A stretch of DNA of 64,000 bases. Source: Hymenobacter nivis. GTDB taxonomy: Bacteria > Bacteroidota > Bacteroidia > Cytophagales > Hymenobacteraceae. This document shows positions 47,142-55,786 of the stretch, one piece after another. Positions within the stretch are counted from its first letter, which is position 1. Every line of letters begins with the position of its first letter. The notes beneath the pieces were generated by a model that was not told where the DNA came from, made no database searches, and saw nothing but the letters and a program-made list of their open reading frames with translations. A program made the position numbers and the translations under genes. The stretch is from NCBI RefSeq assembly GCF_003149515.1, contig NZ_CP029145.1, forward strand, positions 1,674,001 through 1,738,000. The letters are read 5' to 3'.

Positions 47142-48920
47142 ATGCAATTACTTTTTAGCTACCTCCGGCGCTACTGGGGCCTGCTGGCCCTGGCCCTGGT
47201 GCTGGCCACCGTCAACCAGGTTTTCTCGCTGCTCGATCCCTACATTTTTCGTAAGCTGGTGGACCAGTTCACGGCGCGCTACCCCGACATGAGTGGGATG
47301 CGGAGCGTGCCATTCGGACCATTTTTTCGGGAGGCCATTCCGCTGCTGGCCATGATGTTGGGCGTGGCCATGGTGTCGCGCATTGCCAAGAATTTTCAGG
47401 ATTACTACGTCAACGTTATCACGCAACGGCTCGGGGCGACCATGTACTCCGATGGCTTGCGGCACTCACTCGATTTACCCTACCAGGTGTTTGAGGACCA
47501 GCGCTCGGGCGAGACGCTGGGCAAGCTTCAGAAGGTACGCCTCGACGTGGAGAAACTGATACAAAGCTTTGTGAACGTGCTGTTTACGGCGCTTGTGGGC
47601 ATCATCTTCGTGATGTGGTACGCCATTAGCGTGTACTGGCCCATTGCGCTGGGCTATTTCCTCACCATTCCGCTGCTGGGTATTCTGAGCTTTGCCCTCA
47701 GCAAGCGCATCAAGGTGATTCAAAAGACCATTGTGGCCGAAACCACTTCGCTGGCCGGCGCCACCACCGAGAGCCTGCGCAACATTGAGTTGATAAAGAG
47801 CCTGGGCCTAGCTCAGCAGGAAACCGACCGCCTCAACGGCATCACCGGCAAAATCCTGAAACTGGAGCTGCGCAAGGTGCGCTACCTACGCTCGCTGAGC
47901 TTCGTGCAGGGCACGTTCGTAAATTTATTGCGCAACGTTATCATCTTATTGCTCTTGTACTTGCGGGTACAGAATCACATCAGCCTGGGCGAGTTTTTCT
48001 CGTTCTTCATCTACTCGTTCTCCATCTTCGGGCCGTTGCAAGAATTTGGCACCATCATCGGCAACTACCGCGAGTCGGAGGCGTCGCTGGCTAATTTCCA
48101 GAAGATCCTCGACACCCCGCGCGACGTAAAGCCCCTGCACCCGGTCGAAATCAACAAGATTGAAACACTAGCCTTTGAGGACGTGCGCTTCAAGCACCTG
48201 AGCGCCGACGTGCCCGCCCTGGATGGCATTTCCTTCGGCGCAAAGCTGGGCGAAACCATTGCCTTCGTGGGGCCCTCGGGCTCGGGCAAAACCACGCTCG
48301 TGAAGCTACTTGTGGGCCTGTACCCGCCGCTGGCCGGCCGCATCCTCTACAACGGCGTGCCCAGCACCGACGTGGACCTCGACGCCCTGCGCGAGCAAAT
48401 CGGGTTCGTGACGCAGGACACGCAGCTTTTTGCCGGCACCATCCGCGAGAACCTGCGCTTCGTGGCCCCCCGCGCCACCGACGAGGAGTGCCTGCGGGCC
48501 CTGCACGAAGCGGCCGCCGATACGCTGCTAGCCCGGGCCCCCCAGGGCCTCGACACGGTACTCGGCGAGGGCGGCGTGAAGGTATCGGGCGGCGAAAAGC
48601 AGCGCCTCAGCATCGCCCGGGCCTTATTGCGCCGCCCCACTCTACTCGTGTTCGACGAGGCCACTTCGGCCCTCGACTCGCTTACGGAGGAGGAAATCGG
48701 GCGCACGGTGCGCGAGCTCTCGGGCTCACGCCAGCACATCACTATCCTCATCGCCCACCGCCTCAGCACCGTTTTACACGCCGACCGCATCTTAGTGCTC
48801 GAACGCGGCCACGTGGCCGAAGCCGGACGCCACGACGAGCTGCTGGCCAGCAAAGGCCTGTACTACGCCATGTGGCGCCAGCAAATTGGCGAGCGGGCCC
48901 CCGCGCTGGCCAAGGCCTAG
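47142..48920 (+). CDS. ABC transporter, fused permease and ATPase (MsbA-like exporter)
   Basis: A 592-residue half transporter. The ATG at 47142 opens the membrane domain (LLFSYLRRYWGLLALALVLA); the frame upstream to 47016 has no transporter sequence. Six membrane helices cover about residues 10-310. The ATPase domain has Walker A GPSGSGKTTLVKLL near 376, Q-loop FVTQDTQLFAG near 418, signature VSGGEKQRLSIARALL near 480, Walker B LLVFDEATSALDS near 502, and the H-loop IAHRLSTV near 535. It works as a homodimer exporter of lipid, peptide or drug. Its TAG stop is part of a CTAG duplicated around the fold-back element that follows. Confidence 0.93.
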   Translation: MQLLFSYLRRYWGLLALALVLATVNQVFSLLDPYIFRKLVDQFTARYPDMSGMRSVPFGPFFREAIPLLAMMLGVAMVSRIAKNFQDYYVNVITQRLGATMYSDGLRHSLDLPYQVFEDQRSGETLGKLQKVRLDVEKLIQSFVNVLFTALVGIIFVMWYAISVYWPIALGYFLTIPLLGILSFALSKRIKVIQKTIVAETTSLAGATTESLRNIELIKSLGLAQQETDRLNGITGKILKLELRKVRYLRSLSFVQGTFVNLLRNVIILLLLYLRVQNHISLGEFFSFFIYSFSIFGPLQEFGTIIGNYRESEASLANFQKILDTPRDVKPLHPVEINKIETLAFEDVRFKHLSADVPALDGISFGAKLGETIAFVGPSGSGKTTLVKLLVGLYPPLAGRILYNGVPSTDVDLDALREQIGFVTQDTQLFAGTIRENLRFVAPRATDEECLRALHEAAADTLLARAPQGLDTVLGEGGVKVSGGEKQRLSIARALLRRPTLLVFDEATSALDSLTEEEIGRTVRELSGSRQHITILIAHRLSTVLHADRILVLERGHVAEAGRHDELLASKGLYYAMWRQQIGERAPALAKA

Positions 48921-49080
48921 AGCGATTTTCAGGTCCGTACACAGCCTGGTTGCTGCCGGTCTGTCGGCTTTTTTAGCCGGCCGACCGCTTGTCGTCAGGG
49001 AGAACAAACGGAGGCTGGTCAACCGGTCGGCCGGCTGAAAAAGCCGGTGGACTGGACCGTATACGGACCTGAAAACTACT
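48921..49080. mobile_element. 160-bp fold-back (MITE-like) element with CTAG flanks
   Basis: The ends are imperfect inverted repeats (left AGCGATTTTCAGGTCCGTAC; right, complemented, AGTAGTTTTCAGGTCCGTAT). A second internal pair (AGCCGGCCGACC and GGTCGGCCGGCT) makes most of the element fold. It is flanked on both sides by CTAG (48917-48920 and 49081-49084). It has no reading frame. A 4-bp duplication with this sequence fits the YTAR targets known for IS5-type and IS701-type transposases; the responsible transposase is not identified. Confidence 0.7.
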
Positions 49081-49308
49081 CTAGGCGCGGCAACTGGTTG
49101 TGCCAGCGTGTTTTTCAGGCCCACATGCAGCAGTAGAAACTTCCACAAAGCCCTTGCTCTTGAAGAACGGTTTTTCGGCAGCGGCCGCAGGGCCCCCGGC
49201 GAGGGTTTCGCGTTTGTGCGCGGTGCCGGGCGCCGGGGCCTGCGCCGGGGCGACCAGACTGGCAGCCGGAAGAGAAAATAATACCGCGCGCAAAGAATCG
49301 GAGCACAC
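49081..49308 (-). CDS. possible small exported protein
   Basis: A 75-residue frame starting MCSDSLRAVLFSLPAASLVA, which could be a signal peptide, followed by an Ala/Pro/Lys-rich tail with two cysteines. Its TAG stop overlaps the CTAG at the edge of the fold-back element, so the original 3' end may have been changed by the insertion. There is no family match I recognise, and codon evidence is weak in this GC-rich region. The rest of the 49085-49538 interval holds no gene I can support. Confidence 0.25.
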   Translation of the reverse strand: MCSDSLRAVLFSLPAASLVAPAQAPAPGTAHKRETLAGGPAAAAEKPFFKSKGFVEVSTAACGPEKHAGTTSCRA

Positions 49309-49538
49309 GTGGGCCCCAGGCCCGCAGCCCGGCCGGGAAGCAGAATAGCGGCAAACGGCAGGGACCAGTCCTGGCTAAAAGCTGGGCACTGGCAACGGCC
49401 AGAACACCGGAGAAGTCTGATAAACACCTGTTGGCAAGCAATTACTCAACTTTAGCGCTGGCGCGACACCTCCAGATTAGCACCAGAATTGGTCGGTAGG
49501 TTTGGGTATAAATCAGTTCACCCCTCATCCCCAAACCT

Positions 49539-49970
49539 ATGAAAAGCCTGCTCATATCCGCTACCGCTTTGCTGCTTGCCGGCACGGCCCAAGCCCAGAC
49601 AATGCCGGCGGCCCAGGTGCCCGCCGCCGCCAGGGCTACCTTCAAAGCCAAGTTTCCGACGGTGCAGCGCAACACCTGGGAAAAGGAAGGCAATGCTTTT
49701 GAGGCGGCTTTTAAAATGAACGGCAAGACGATGTCGGCCGTTATTACGCCCGCCGGGGCATTGCAGGAAACCGAGACGGACATGAGCGCCAGCGAATTGC
49801 CAGCCACCGTGCGCGCCACGCTGGCCCGCGACTACAAAGCGTACAAAATCAACGAGGCGGCCACCATCGTCCGGGCCGACGGCACGACGGTGTACGAAGC
49901 GGAAGTAGCGAAAGGGGGCAAGAAACATGACGTATTGTTCACAGCTGACGGCCGGGTGGCCCCCAAATAG
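49539..49970 (+). CDS. exported PepSY-like domain protein
   Basis: A 143-residue periplasmic protein with signal peptide (MKSLLISATALLLAGTAQAQ) and one PepSY-like (PF11396) module duplicated in part: VPAAARATFKAKFPTVQRNT, EKEGNAFEAAFKMNGKTMSA, ELPATVRATLARDYKAYKIN and TVYEAEVAKGGKKHDVLF. The fold is similar to beta-lactamase-inhibitor-type domains; its role in Bacteroidota is unknown. A terminator follows at 50004, separating it from the TonB receptor gene. Confidence 0.85.
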   Translation: MKSLLISATALLLAGTAQAQTMPAAQVPAAARATFKAKFPTVQRNTWEKEGNAFEAAFKMNGKTMSAVITPAGALQETETDMSASELPATVRATLARDYKAYKINEAATIVRADGTTVYEAEVAKGGKKHDVLFTADGRVAPK

Positions 49971-50003
49971 AGCCCGCTAAATTTTTTTCACAACAATTAC
50001 TTT

Positions 50004-50033
50004 ACGCCTCCCGGCCACGCGGCCGGGAGGCGT
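50004..50033 (+). terminator. rho-independent terminator of the PepSY-like gene
   Basis: A 13-bp perfect stem ACGCCTCCCGGCC / GGCCGGGAGGCGT with a 4-base loop, followed by T5. It is placed 34 bases after the stop codon. Confidence 0.9.
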
Positions 50034-50075
50034 TTTTTACCGCCCTGGCCAACGGGGCTTGGTTACTTAAGAAGA

Positions 50076-52490
50076 ATGAGAACGTTGACATTGCGGCGGC
50101 TGGTGCTGCTAGGAATTATGGGGGGCACGGCGGGCACGGCCTGGGCCCAGGGAGGCGCGGTGCGCGGCACATTGCAGGAAGTGGGCACCAACAAGCCCGT
50201 ATCGTTTGCCAGCGTGGTGCTGCTGCGCAGCCCCGACTCAACCTTTGTGGCCGGGGCCCAGGCCGACGAGGCGGGCGTTTTTGAGCTGGGCAAGCTACCG
50301 CTGGGGCCCTACATTCTGCGGGCTACGGCCGTGGGCTACCGCACCGGGCGGCGGGCTATCAGCCTCACGGCCAGCAACCCGGCCCTGGCCCTGGGGGCCC
50401 TGCACCTACGCCCAGCTGCTACCCAGCTTGCGGGCGTGGTGGTGACGGCCGAGCGCCCCGTGCTGAGTGGCGGACTCGACAAGCGGGTGGTGGACGTGAC
50501 CAAGGACCTGACCGTGACCGGGGGCACGGCCATCGATGTGCTGCAAAACGTACCCTCCGTGACCGTAGACCAGACCGGAGCGGTGAGCATCCGAGGCTCG
50601 GGCGGGGTCACGATTTTCATCGACGGCAAACCCACCGGCACCACGCTGGACCAGATTCCGGCCAGCAGCATCCAGAGCGTGGAGGTCATCACCAACCCCT
50701 CGGCGCGCTACGACGCCAGCGGAGCGGGCGGCATCCTCAACATCATCCTCAAAAAAGAGCGCCGCGACGGCCTGAATGGCCAGGTGAGCGCCACCGGCGG
50801 CACCGGCGACAAGGCTAACGCCTCGCTGGGCCTGAACTATCGCAAGGGCAAGCTGAACGTGTTTGGCCAGTACGACTACCGCCGCGACCGCCGCCGCACC
50901 AACGCCACCCTCGACCAAACCACGGCGGGTGGCACCGGCACGCTACTGCTGCACCAAGACCGCCAGGGCGCCACGCTGCAAACCTCGCACAGTGCCCGCC
51001 TGGGCTTCGACTACGACTTCACGGCTGAGCAGTCCATTACGCTGGCCGTGCAGCCGCGCTTCAACCCCACTGCGGCCGACGAGACGCTGGACTCGCGGCA
51101 GGTGAACCAAACGACGGGCGACCAGCCTGTGCTGGCCGGCACCAACCGCCGGAACAACGCTACCACCGGCACCTTCCGCGCGGCCGACGTGACGCTTGAC
51201 TACCGCCACACCTGGGAGCAGCGCCCGGGCCGCGAGCTGACGGCCAGCGCCGTGTACACGCCGTTGCTAGCGGATAACAGCATTGCCTCCAGCATTTTGC
51301 ACCTCGACGGTAGCCAGGTAATCCAGCAGCAGCGCACCACCAACCACACCACCCAGGGCACGGCCCAGGTCGACTACGTGCAGCCGCTGGGCGAGAAAAG
51401 CCGCTTCGAACTGGGGGCCCGCAGCAGCCTGCGGCAATACGACTTGCGCTACACGTTTGCCAGCGCGCCGGCGTTGAATTTCGACCCGTCGAACCAGTTT
51501 ATTTACCAGCAGTACGTGCAGGCAGCCTACGGCATCTACGCCGGGGCCCTGCGGAAGCTCAGCTACCAAGTGGGGCTACGGGCCGAGCAAACCAACCTGA
51601 ACGGCACCCAGCTGGCAGGCAGCAACCCGCCGTTTAGCCAGCACTACCTCAGTCTATTTCCGAGCGCGGCGCTAACCTACGAGCTACCCCACGACCAGCA
51701 GGTGCGCCTGGCCTACACCAAGCGCATTGGCCGGCCCGATGCGGGCGAGCTCAACCCCTTCACCGACCGCTCCGACCCGCTGAACTTGCAAACCGGCAAT
51801 CCGCAGCTGCTGCCCGAATACGTGCATTCGGTGGAGCTGGGCCACGAGCGCACCTTTGCCGGGGGGCGCAGCCTAAGCACCACGGCCTTCTACCGCCTCG
51901 AAACTAACACGGCCCAAGGCTTCCGCCAGGTGATAACGGACCCGCTAACGGGCAATATCGTGACGAGCACCACCCGCCTGAACCTGGGCAAGGAAACCTC
52001 CTACGGGCTGGAGGTGGTGGGCGCAAGCCCGCTCACGCCGTTCTGGAAGGTGAACGTAACGGCCTCTACGTTTCGCCGCCTCATCAGGGGCGGGGTGGCC
52101 GGCACGCCCATCAACACGGCCAGCCAGGTATACACGGCCCGCCTGAACAACACCTTCGCGCTCAACAAAAAGCTCGGGGCCCAGCTGGCACTCAACTACC
52201 GCTCGCCCATCAACTCGGCCCAGGGCACGCGCAGCGCCAACTTCAACGTCGATGTGGCGGCCAAGTACGCCGTGCTAGGCGACCGGGGCACCGTCACGCT
52301 GCGCGTAGCCGATGTGTTCAACACGCTGCACTTCGACTACACCGCCTACGGGGCCGATTTCTCCACCTTCAGCCACTTCAAGCGCGAGTCGCGCATTGCC
52401 TTCCTGGGCTTTGCCTACCGCTTTGGGCAGAACCAGACTACCCGCCAGAAGAAGGCCGCGGCCGACGACAATAGCGGCGGCTTCGAGTAA
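50076..52490 (+). CDS. TonB-dependent receptor, outer-membrane beta-barrel family
   Basis: An 804-residue protein. Signal peptide about residues 1-24; carboxypeptidase-regulatory-like domain about 27-105 (VRGTLQEVGTNKPVSFASVV, AVGYRTGRRAISL); plug about 130-225 with VVDVTKDLTVTGGTAIDVLQ, VPSVTVDQTGAVSIRGSGGV, IFIDGKPTG and YDASGAGGILNIILKK. The barrel from about 230 belongs to the OMP_b-brl_3 type (PDAGELNPFTDRSDPLNLQT is typical) and ends FLGFAYRFGQN before a short Lys/Asp tail. Unlike the SusC gene it has no SusD partner. It could import a metal chelate or peptide; the ligand is unknown. Confidence 0.93.
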   Translation: MRTLTLRRLVLLGIMGGTAGTAWAQGGAVRGTLQEVGTNKPVSFASVVLLRSPDSTFVAGAQADEAGVFELGKLPLGPYILRATAVGYRTGRRAISLTASNPALALGALHLRPAATQLAGVVVTAERPVLSGGLDKRVVDVTKDLTVTGGTAIDVLQNVPSVTVDQTGAVSIRGSGGVTIFIDGKPTGTTLDQIPASSIQSVEVITNPSARYDASGAGGILNIILKKERRDGLNGQVSATGGTGDKANASLGLNYRKGKLNVFGQYDYRRDRRRTNATLDQTTAGGTGTLLLHQDRQGATLQTSHSARLGFDYDFTAEQSITLAVQPRFNPTAADETLDSRQVNQTTGDQPVLAGTNRRNNATTGTFRAADVTLDYRHTWEQRPGRELTASAVYTPLLADNSIASSILHLDGSQVIQQQRTTNHTTQGTAQVDYVQPLGEKSRFELGARSSLRQYDLRYTFASAPALNFDPSNQFIYQQYVQAAYGIYAGALRKLSYQVGLRAEQTNLNGTQLAGSNPPFSQHYLSLFPSAALTYELPHDQQVRLAYTKRIGRPDAGELNPFTDRSDPLNLQTGNPQLLPEYVHSVELGHERTFAGGRSLSTTAFYRLETNTAQGFRQVITDPLTGNIVTSTTRLNLGKETSYGLEVVGASPLTPFWKVNVTASTFRRLIRGGVAGTPINTASQVYTARLNNTFALNKKLGAQLALNYRSPINSAQGTRSANFNVDVAAKYAVLGDRGTVTLRVADVFNTLHFDYTAYGADFSTFSHFKRESRIAFLGFAYRFGQNQTTRQKKAAADDNSGGFE

Positions 52491-52523
52491 CCTACCCAAT
52501 GGGAATATTGGTAGTATTTATAT

Positions 52524-53519
52524 CTAATGTTACGCAGCCGCCGTCGCCTTCCGCCCGTTTACTACGCTTATGACGACTTGCACGCTGGACCTGTACACGG
52601 ATTATTTGCTGAGTTCGACGGGTCCGACGACGGCCACGGGCTTGTCGCGCCTGGTAGATGGGGCGTTGAGCCACGACCACATCACGCGCTGGCGGAGTAG
52701 CGCCACGTGGCATTCGGCCGACATTTGGCGGCAGGCCAAGCCCCTGATTCGCCAGGCCGAAGCGCAGCGGCCGGTCGAAGAATTCGCCGTGCGCGTCGTC
52801 GATGATTCCATGCTGGGAAAGGCCCACACCGATGCCAACGAGTTGATTTGCACCCACTGGGACCACCGCCAGCAGCGCTGCGTGAAGGGCCTGAATTTCG
52901 TCACCCTGCGCTACCAGACCGGGGAGCTGACCCTGCCGCTGGCCGGCGAGCTGGTGCGCAAAACGGTACCGGTCTACCACCCAGAAAACCAGCTACCAAA
53001 GCCCTTCCACCAAGAACGAGTACCTGCAACAAATGCTACGCGGGGCCCAGCCACAGGTGGCCTACCGCTACCTGCTGGCCGGCCGCTGGTACGCCTCGGC
53101 CGAGAACATGACCCTGGTGCACGCCCTGGGTCATCACTTCGCCTTTGCCCTCGAATCCTCCCGCACCGTGGCCCTGAGCGAAGGGGCACGGGCGCAAGGC
53201 CAGTTTCAAGCCGTGCACTCGCTCGTGTTTCCCGATGCGCTGCCCCTGCGCGGCTATTTGCGGTCCGTCCAGGGGACGGTACTCGTTACCAGACAAGTCT
53301 TTATAAACAAAGACGGTACTCAGGGTATCTTATATCTGGTCAGCAGCGACACCGACTTGACGCAGGCCCAACTGACCACGATTTACCAGAGACGGTGGAA
53401 AGTGGAAGAATACCACAAATCGCTCAAACAGAATGCGTCAATGGGTAAATCGCCCACCAAAACGCTGACCACGCAGGCCAATCATTTCCTAGCCGCCGTG
53501 CTGGCTTACATCAAACTCG
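52524..53519. mobile_element. IS4-family element copy A, truncated by the IS1-type element
   Basis: The left end CTAATGTTACGCAGC (52524-52538) matches the perfect terminal repeat of copy B (61540) with two differences. The element is cut at 53519, where the IS1-type element begins; its last part, about 45 codons and the right terminal repeat, is absent from both sides of that insertion, so sequence was deleted. Confidence 0.75.
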
Positions 53520-53527
53520 GGCGGTAA
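52570..53527 (+). pseudogene. IS4-family transposase copy A
   Basis: MTTCTLDLYTDYL starts the protein. First catalytic Asp in VVDDSMLGKAHTDANELICT near residue 78; then a frameshift near 53000 moves the reading to YLQQMLRGAQ and YRYLLAGRWYASAENM, where copy B has ADSW, so the second catalytic Asp is replaced. The YREK signature YQRRWKVEEYHKSLK is near the end. The C-terminus is lost at the IS1-type junction after AYIKL. The copy has a frameshift, a missing Asp and a truncation, so it cannot be active. Confidence 0.8.
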
Positions 53528-53528
53528 T

Positions 53529-54258
53529 CTAATTTAAGATGATATTTCGATTATAATTATCGATGACTATTTTAATTCGGGCGGTGTGCATGACCAACGA
53601 TTTGCTGAACGAACAGGACTTGCGCACGAGTACGCCGCAACGCTGACGTAAGGAGCAATTGATGGCTTCGACGCTGTTGGTCTGGCCCTCGCCCTTGGGA
53701 CAAGGCCGGTGCTGCCAACGGGGCAGCACTTTGGCGTAAGCTTTCCACTGGTCGGTAAAATACCAGCAGTGGCGGTGGTAGCGGCGGGGCAGGGCCTGCC
53801 AAAGTTTGCGTAACGGGGCTTCACCCCTGCTGCCCAGCGCCCAGCCCACAATCCGCCGCCGGGCCCGCTCGACGGCGAGCCACAACCAGACCTTGTGCTT
53901 TTTGTGGCCCACAAAGCTCCACAATTCATCCAACTCGAGGATTTCCCATTCCTTGCGCTGCGCCTTTTTCGGGCGTAACCGGGGCAAGGGCGGGGAGGCG
54001 GCCGCCGCTTTTTTTTAGCCGCTTGGCAATGGTCATGCGTGCCACGCCCGTGATGCGGGTAATACTGCGCTGCGAATTGCGCTCGACCAGCAGGGCCTCG
54101 ACTTGCGCGTACTGCACGGCTTTGGCCACGGCGGCCGGCACGAACCGCGCCTGGTAGCCGCAAGCTTTATACTGGTAGCGGGCATGGCCATTGCTGTGCC
54201 CATTGCGGCGGATATCCGCGCTGCCGCATTTCGCGCAAGTGTGAATTGTCGTGACCAT
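53529..54258 (-). CDS. IS1-family transposase (InsA/InsB joined by frameshift)
   Basis: InsA starts at the ATG at 54258 and runs MVTTIHTCAKCGSADIRRNG with the zinc-ribbon-like Cys-x2-Cys, YQYKACG, and the helix-turn-helix SITRITGVARMTIAKRLKK; alone it ends at 53926. InsB, in the other frame, runs KKAAAASPPLPRLRPKKAQR, the catalytic ELDELWSFVGHKKHKVWLWL, YFTDQWKAYAKVLP and NSVEAINCSLRQRCG, and ends at 53529. The two meet at a run of eight A (54009-54016), the place where IS1 elements shift by one base to make the full InsAB' protein. Both frames are free of stops, so the transposase may be functional. Confidence 0.82.
54009..54016 (-). promoter_or_regulatory. A8 slippery site for programmed frameshifting
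   Basis: On the transposase strand this is eight consecutive A residues within codons for Leu-Lys-Lys, at the exact overlap of InsA and InsB. IS1-type elements use such A runs for -1 frameshifting. Confidence 0.65.
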
Positions 54259-54305
54259 AAACAATATACGTAAGCCATCTCATTTTAGACCACCGCCAGA
54301 TTTTT

Positions 54306-54452
54306 GGCGGTGGTCTAAAACAGGATGGTACGGCAAATTACCCGAAGGGCTTCGTAGGGCCACTCTTGCCAAATAACAGCAGCTCCGGGTCATCATAAGA
54401 GTGGTTCGACAACGGAAAAAGTTGCTGGATCACCCCGTTTTAGACCACCACC
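54306..54452. mobile_element. 147-bp MITE with IS1-type ends and perfect 8-bp target duplication
   Basis: The left end GGCGGTGGTCTAAAAC and the right end, complemented, GGTGGTGGTCTAAAAC nearly match each other and the IS1-type element next door. It is flanked directly by AGATTTTT on both sides (54298-54305 and 54453-54460). The interior is non-coding and partly self-complementary and aligns with the element at 6219-6364. It is a clear non-autonomous IS1 derivative that was moved by transposition. Confidence 0.85.
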
Positions 54453-54480
54453 AGATTTTTTTAGTTCTACCCAGTTTATA

Positions 54481-55443
54481 ACCTAAGTTGCGGACTATAG
54501 CCCAGCTTGGTCGAGGGAGTGAACGAAGATAAATAAGACAAGTTTGAGTACAAATCCTTCGGCCGTAACGGCATGAATCTGCTTGGGAAACGGGCCGTCA
54601 ACTGGCTGAAGCAGGTTTCGATGGATTTGCAAAAGTGCTGAAGCATAAAGTTTTCGTGCGGGGCATGGGGCCGGGTACTGTTCTTTTTACGGGCCGTCTG
54701 CTGGCGATTGCCCGTGGCTTTTTCAAAGAGGTCTTCCCCGACGTAGTCCGTGTAACCCGCATCGGTGTAGCACACACTGCCCTGGGGCAGGTCCGGGGCC
54801 AGGCCCCGCATGCCGATCTGGTCGACTTCACTGCCCGCGTGGATGCGAAAATCGAACGGGATGCCGTCGGTGGTGGCTACGACCTACACCTTAAAGCCAT
54901 AGAACCAGCACCGCTTGCTGGCGCACTTTCCATAATACGCCTTGTCCTTTAACAACTTACAGCGCGGGCAATGACTTACAGCGCGGGATACGGGTATTGT
55001 GGCACACCGCGACCGGAAAGGAGTCGATGACGTAATGCGAGTCCGTGTGCTAGGCCTTGAGCATCCGGCCAAAGGTGGCGAACAGGCCCGCCAGTGTGTC
55101 GGCCAGGGCAGGTAGCTGGTGATTGAAACCGCTCTTATCCAGACTTTGCTGTCCCCAATGCTGCTCCATGTAGCGCTTGCCCAGCGCTAGGTTACCGCCG
55201 AAATAACGGGCGGCCACCAGGGCGGTCGTTAGCACCTGCGCATCCGACAAGTGGCGGCGCGGGTCGGCTGGCCGCGCCCACTTGGGGCGGGTCTTGGTGA
55301 GTAAATCAGCGAGGAAGCAGTACATGGCGACGGTCTCTGTTCTGTCATGGCGAGCGGAGCTTGAAGGGATTGAATACTTCAAACCTAGTCTTTTCCACGC
55401 GGAACAGACTAGGTTTGTCCCCACTATAGTCCGCAACTTGGGT
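54481..55443 (-). mobile_element. IS982-family element, decayed
   Basis: A 963-bp element with inverted ends ACCTAAGTTGCGGACTATAG at 54481 and, on the other strand from 55443, ACCCAAGTTGCGGACTATAG. It contains one broken transposase on the minus strand, plus a short hairpin near the right end (AAACCTAGTC and GACTAGGTTT). No matching target duplication is seen. Confidence 0.8.
54495..55325 (-). pseudogene. IS982-family transposase
   Basis: From the ATG at 55325: MYCFLADLLTKTRPKWARPA, HLSDAQVLTTALVAARYFGG, MEQHWGQQSLDKSGFNHQL, LADTLAGLFATFGRMLKA, then a TAG (55050-55052) in place of a Leu codon. The frame resumes with HYVIDSFPVAV and, in other frames, SVCYTDAGYTDYVGEDLFEK and SIETCFSQLTARFPSR, the DDE part. 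Several frameshifts and stops are needed to read it through. The copy at 60918 carries an undamaged version of the middle section. Confidence 0.75.
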
Positions 55444-55456
55444 TAGTTAACTGCCG

Positions 55457-55786
55457 ATGCCCAATCCCATTATTGACCCTAAACCACCGGAATCGAAGCG
55501 CGGGCTGTGGGTGCCGCTGCTGGCGAACGCTGTGATGGTGCTGCTGCTTGGGGTGCTGGTCCGCTCCGTGGCCGAACCCGATGCTGTGACCGGGGCCCCG
55601 CATTCGCGCGATGTGGCCTACGGGATGTTTTTCTTGCTGCTTGGGTTGGCTGGATGCGACGTGCTGGCGCTTTTTGTAGCCGCGCTTTTGCGCCGGTCGC
55701 GCTGGGTGAACGGCTTTGCCCTGGCGGGCTTGCTCGTGTTCCTGATTGGGCTGGGGTCGTGCGGCTACATGCTCAACAGTTTCTAG
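55457..55786 (+). CDS. hypothetical membrane protein
   Basis: A 109-residue protein with a Pro-rich polar N-terminus and three hydrophobic segments: LWVPLLANAVMVLLLGVLV (about 17-35), YGMFFLLLGLAGCDVLALFV (about 55-74) and GFALAGLLVFLIGLGSCGYM (about 86-105). No family is recognised. The last 4 bases overlap the convergent glycosylase gene. The GC-rich codon pattern looks normal for this genome. Confidence 0.6.
   Translation: MPNPIIDPKPPESKRGLWVPLLANAVMVLLLGVLVRSVAEPDAVTGAPHSRDVAYGMFFLLLGLAGCDVLALFVAALLRRSRWVNGFALAGLLVFLIGLGSCGYMLNSF

Larger units (their letters stand above)
53520..54297 (-). mobile_element. IS1-family insertion sequence
   Basis: A 778-bp element with terminal inverted repeats: GGCGGTAATCTAATTTAAGA at 53520 and, on the other strand from 54297, GGCGGTGGTCTAAAATGAGA. 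One transposase of two overlapping frames fills it. It inserted into IS4 copy A. The 8-bp flanks (CAAACTCG and AGATTTTT) do not match, which fits an adjacent deletion. Its right neighbour is a MITE with the same terminal sequence. Confidence 0.85.

Noticed and set aside
48792..49427. 211-codon minus-strand frame crossing the fold-back element and the ABC transporter end.
   Set aside because: It reads through a mobile element and into the antisense of a clear ATPase domain.
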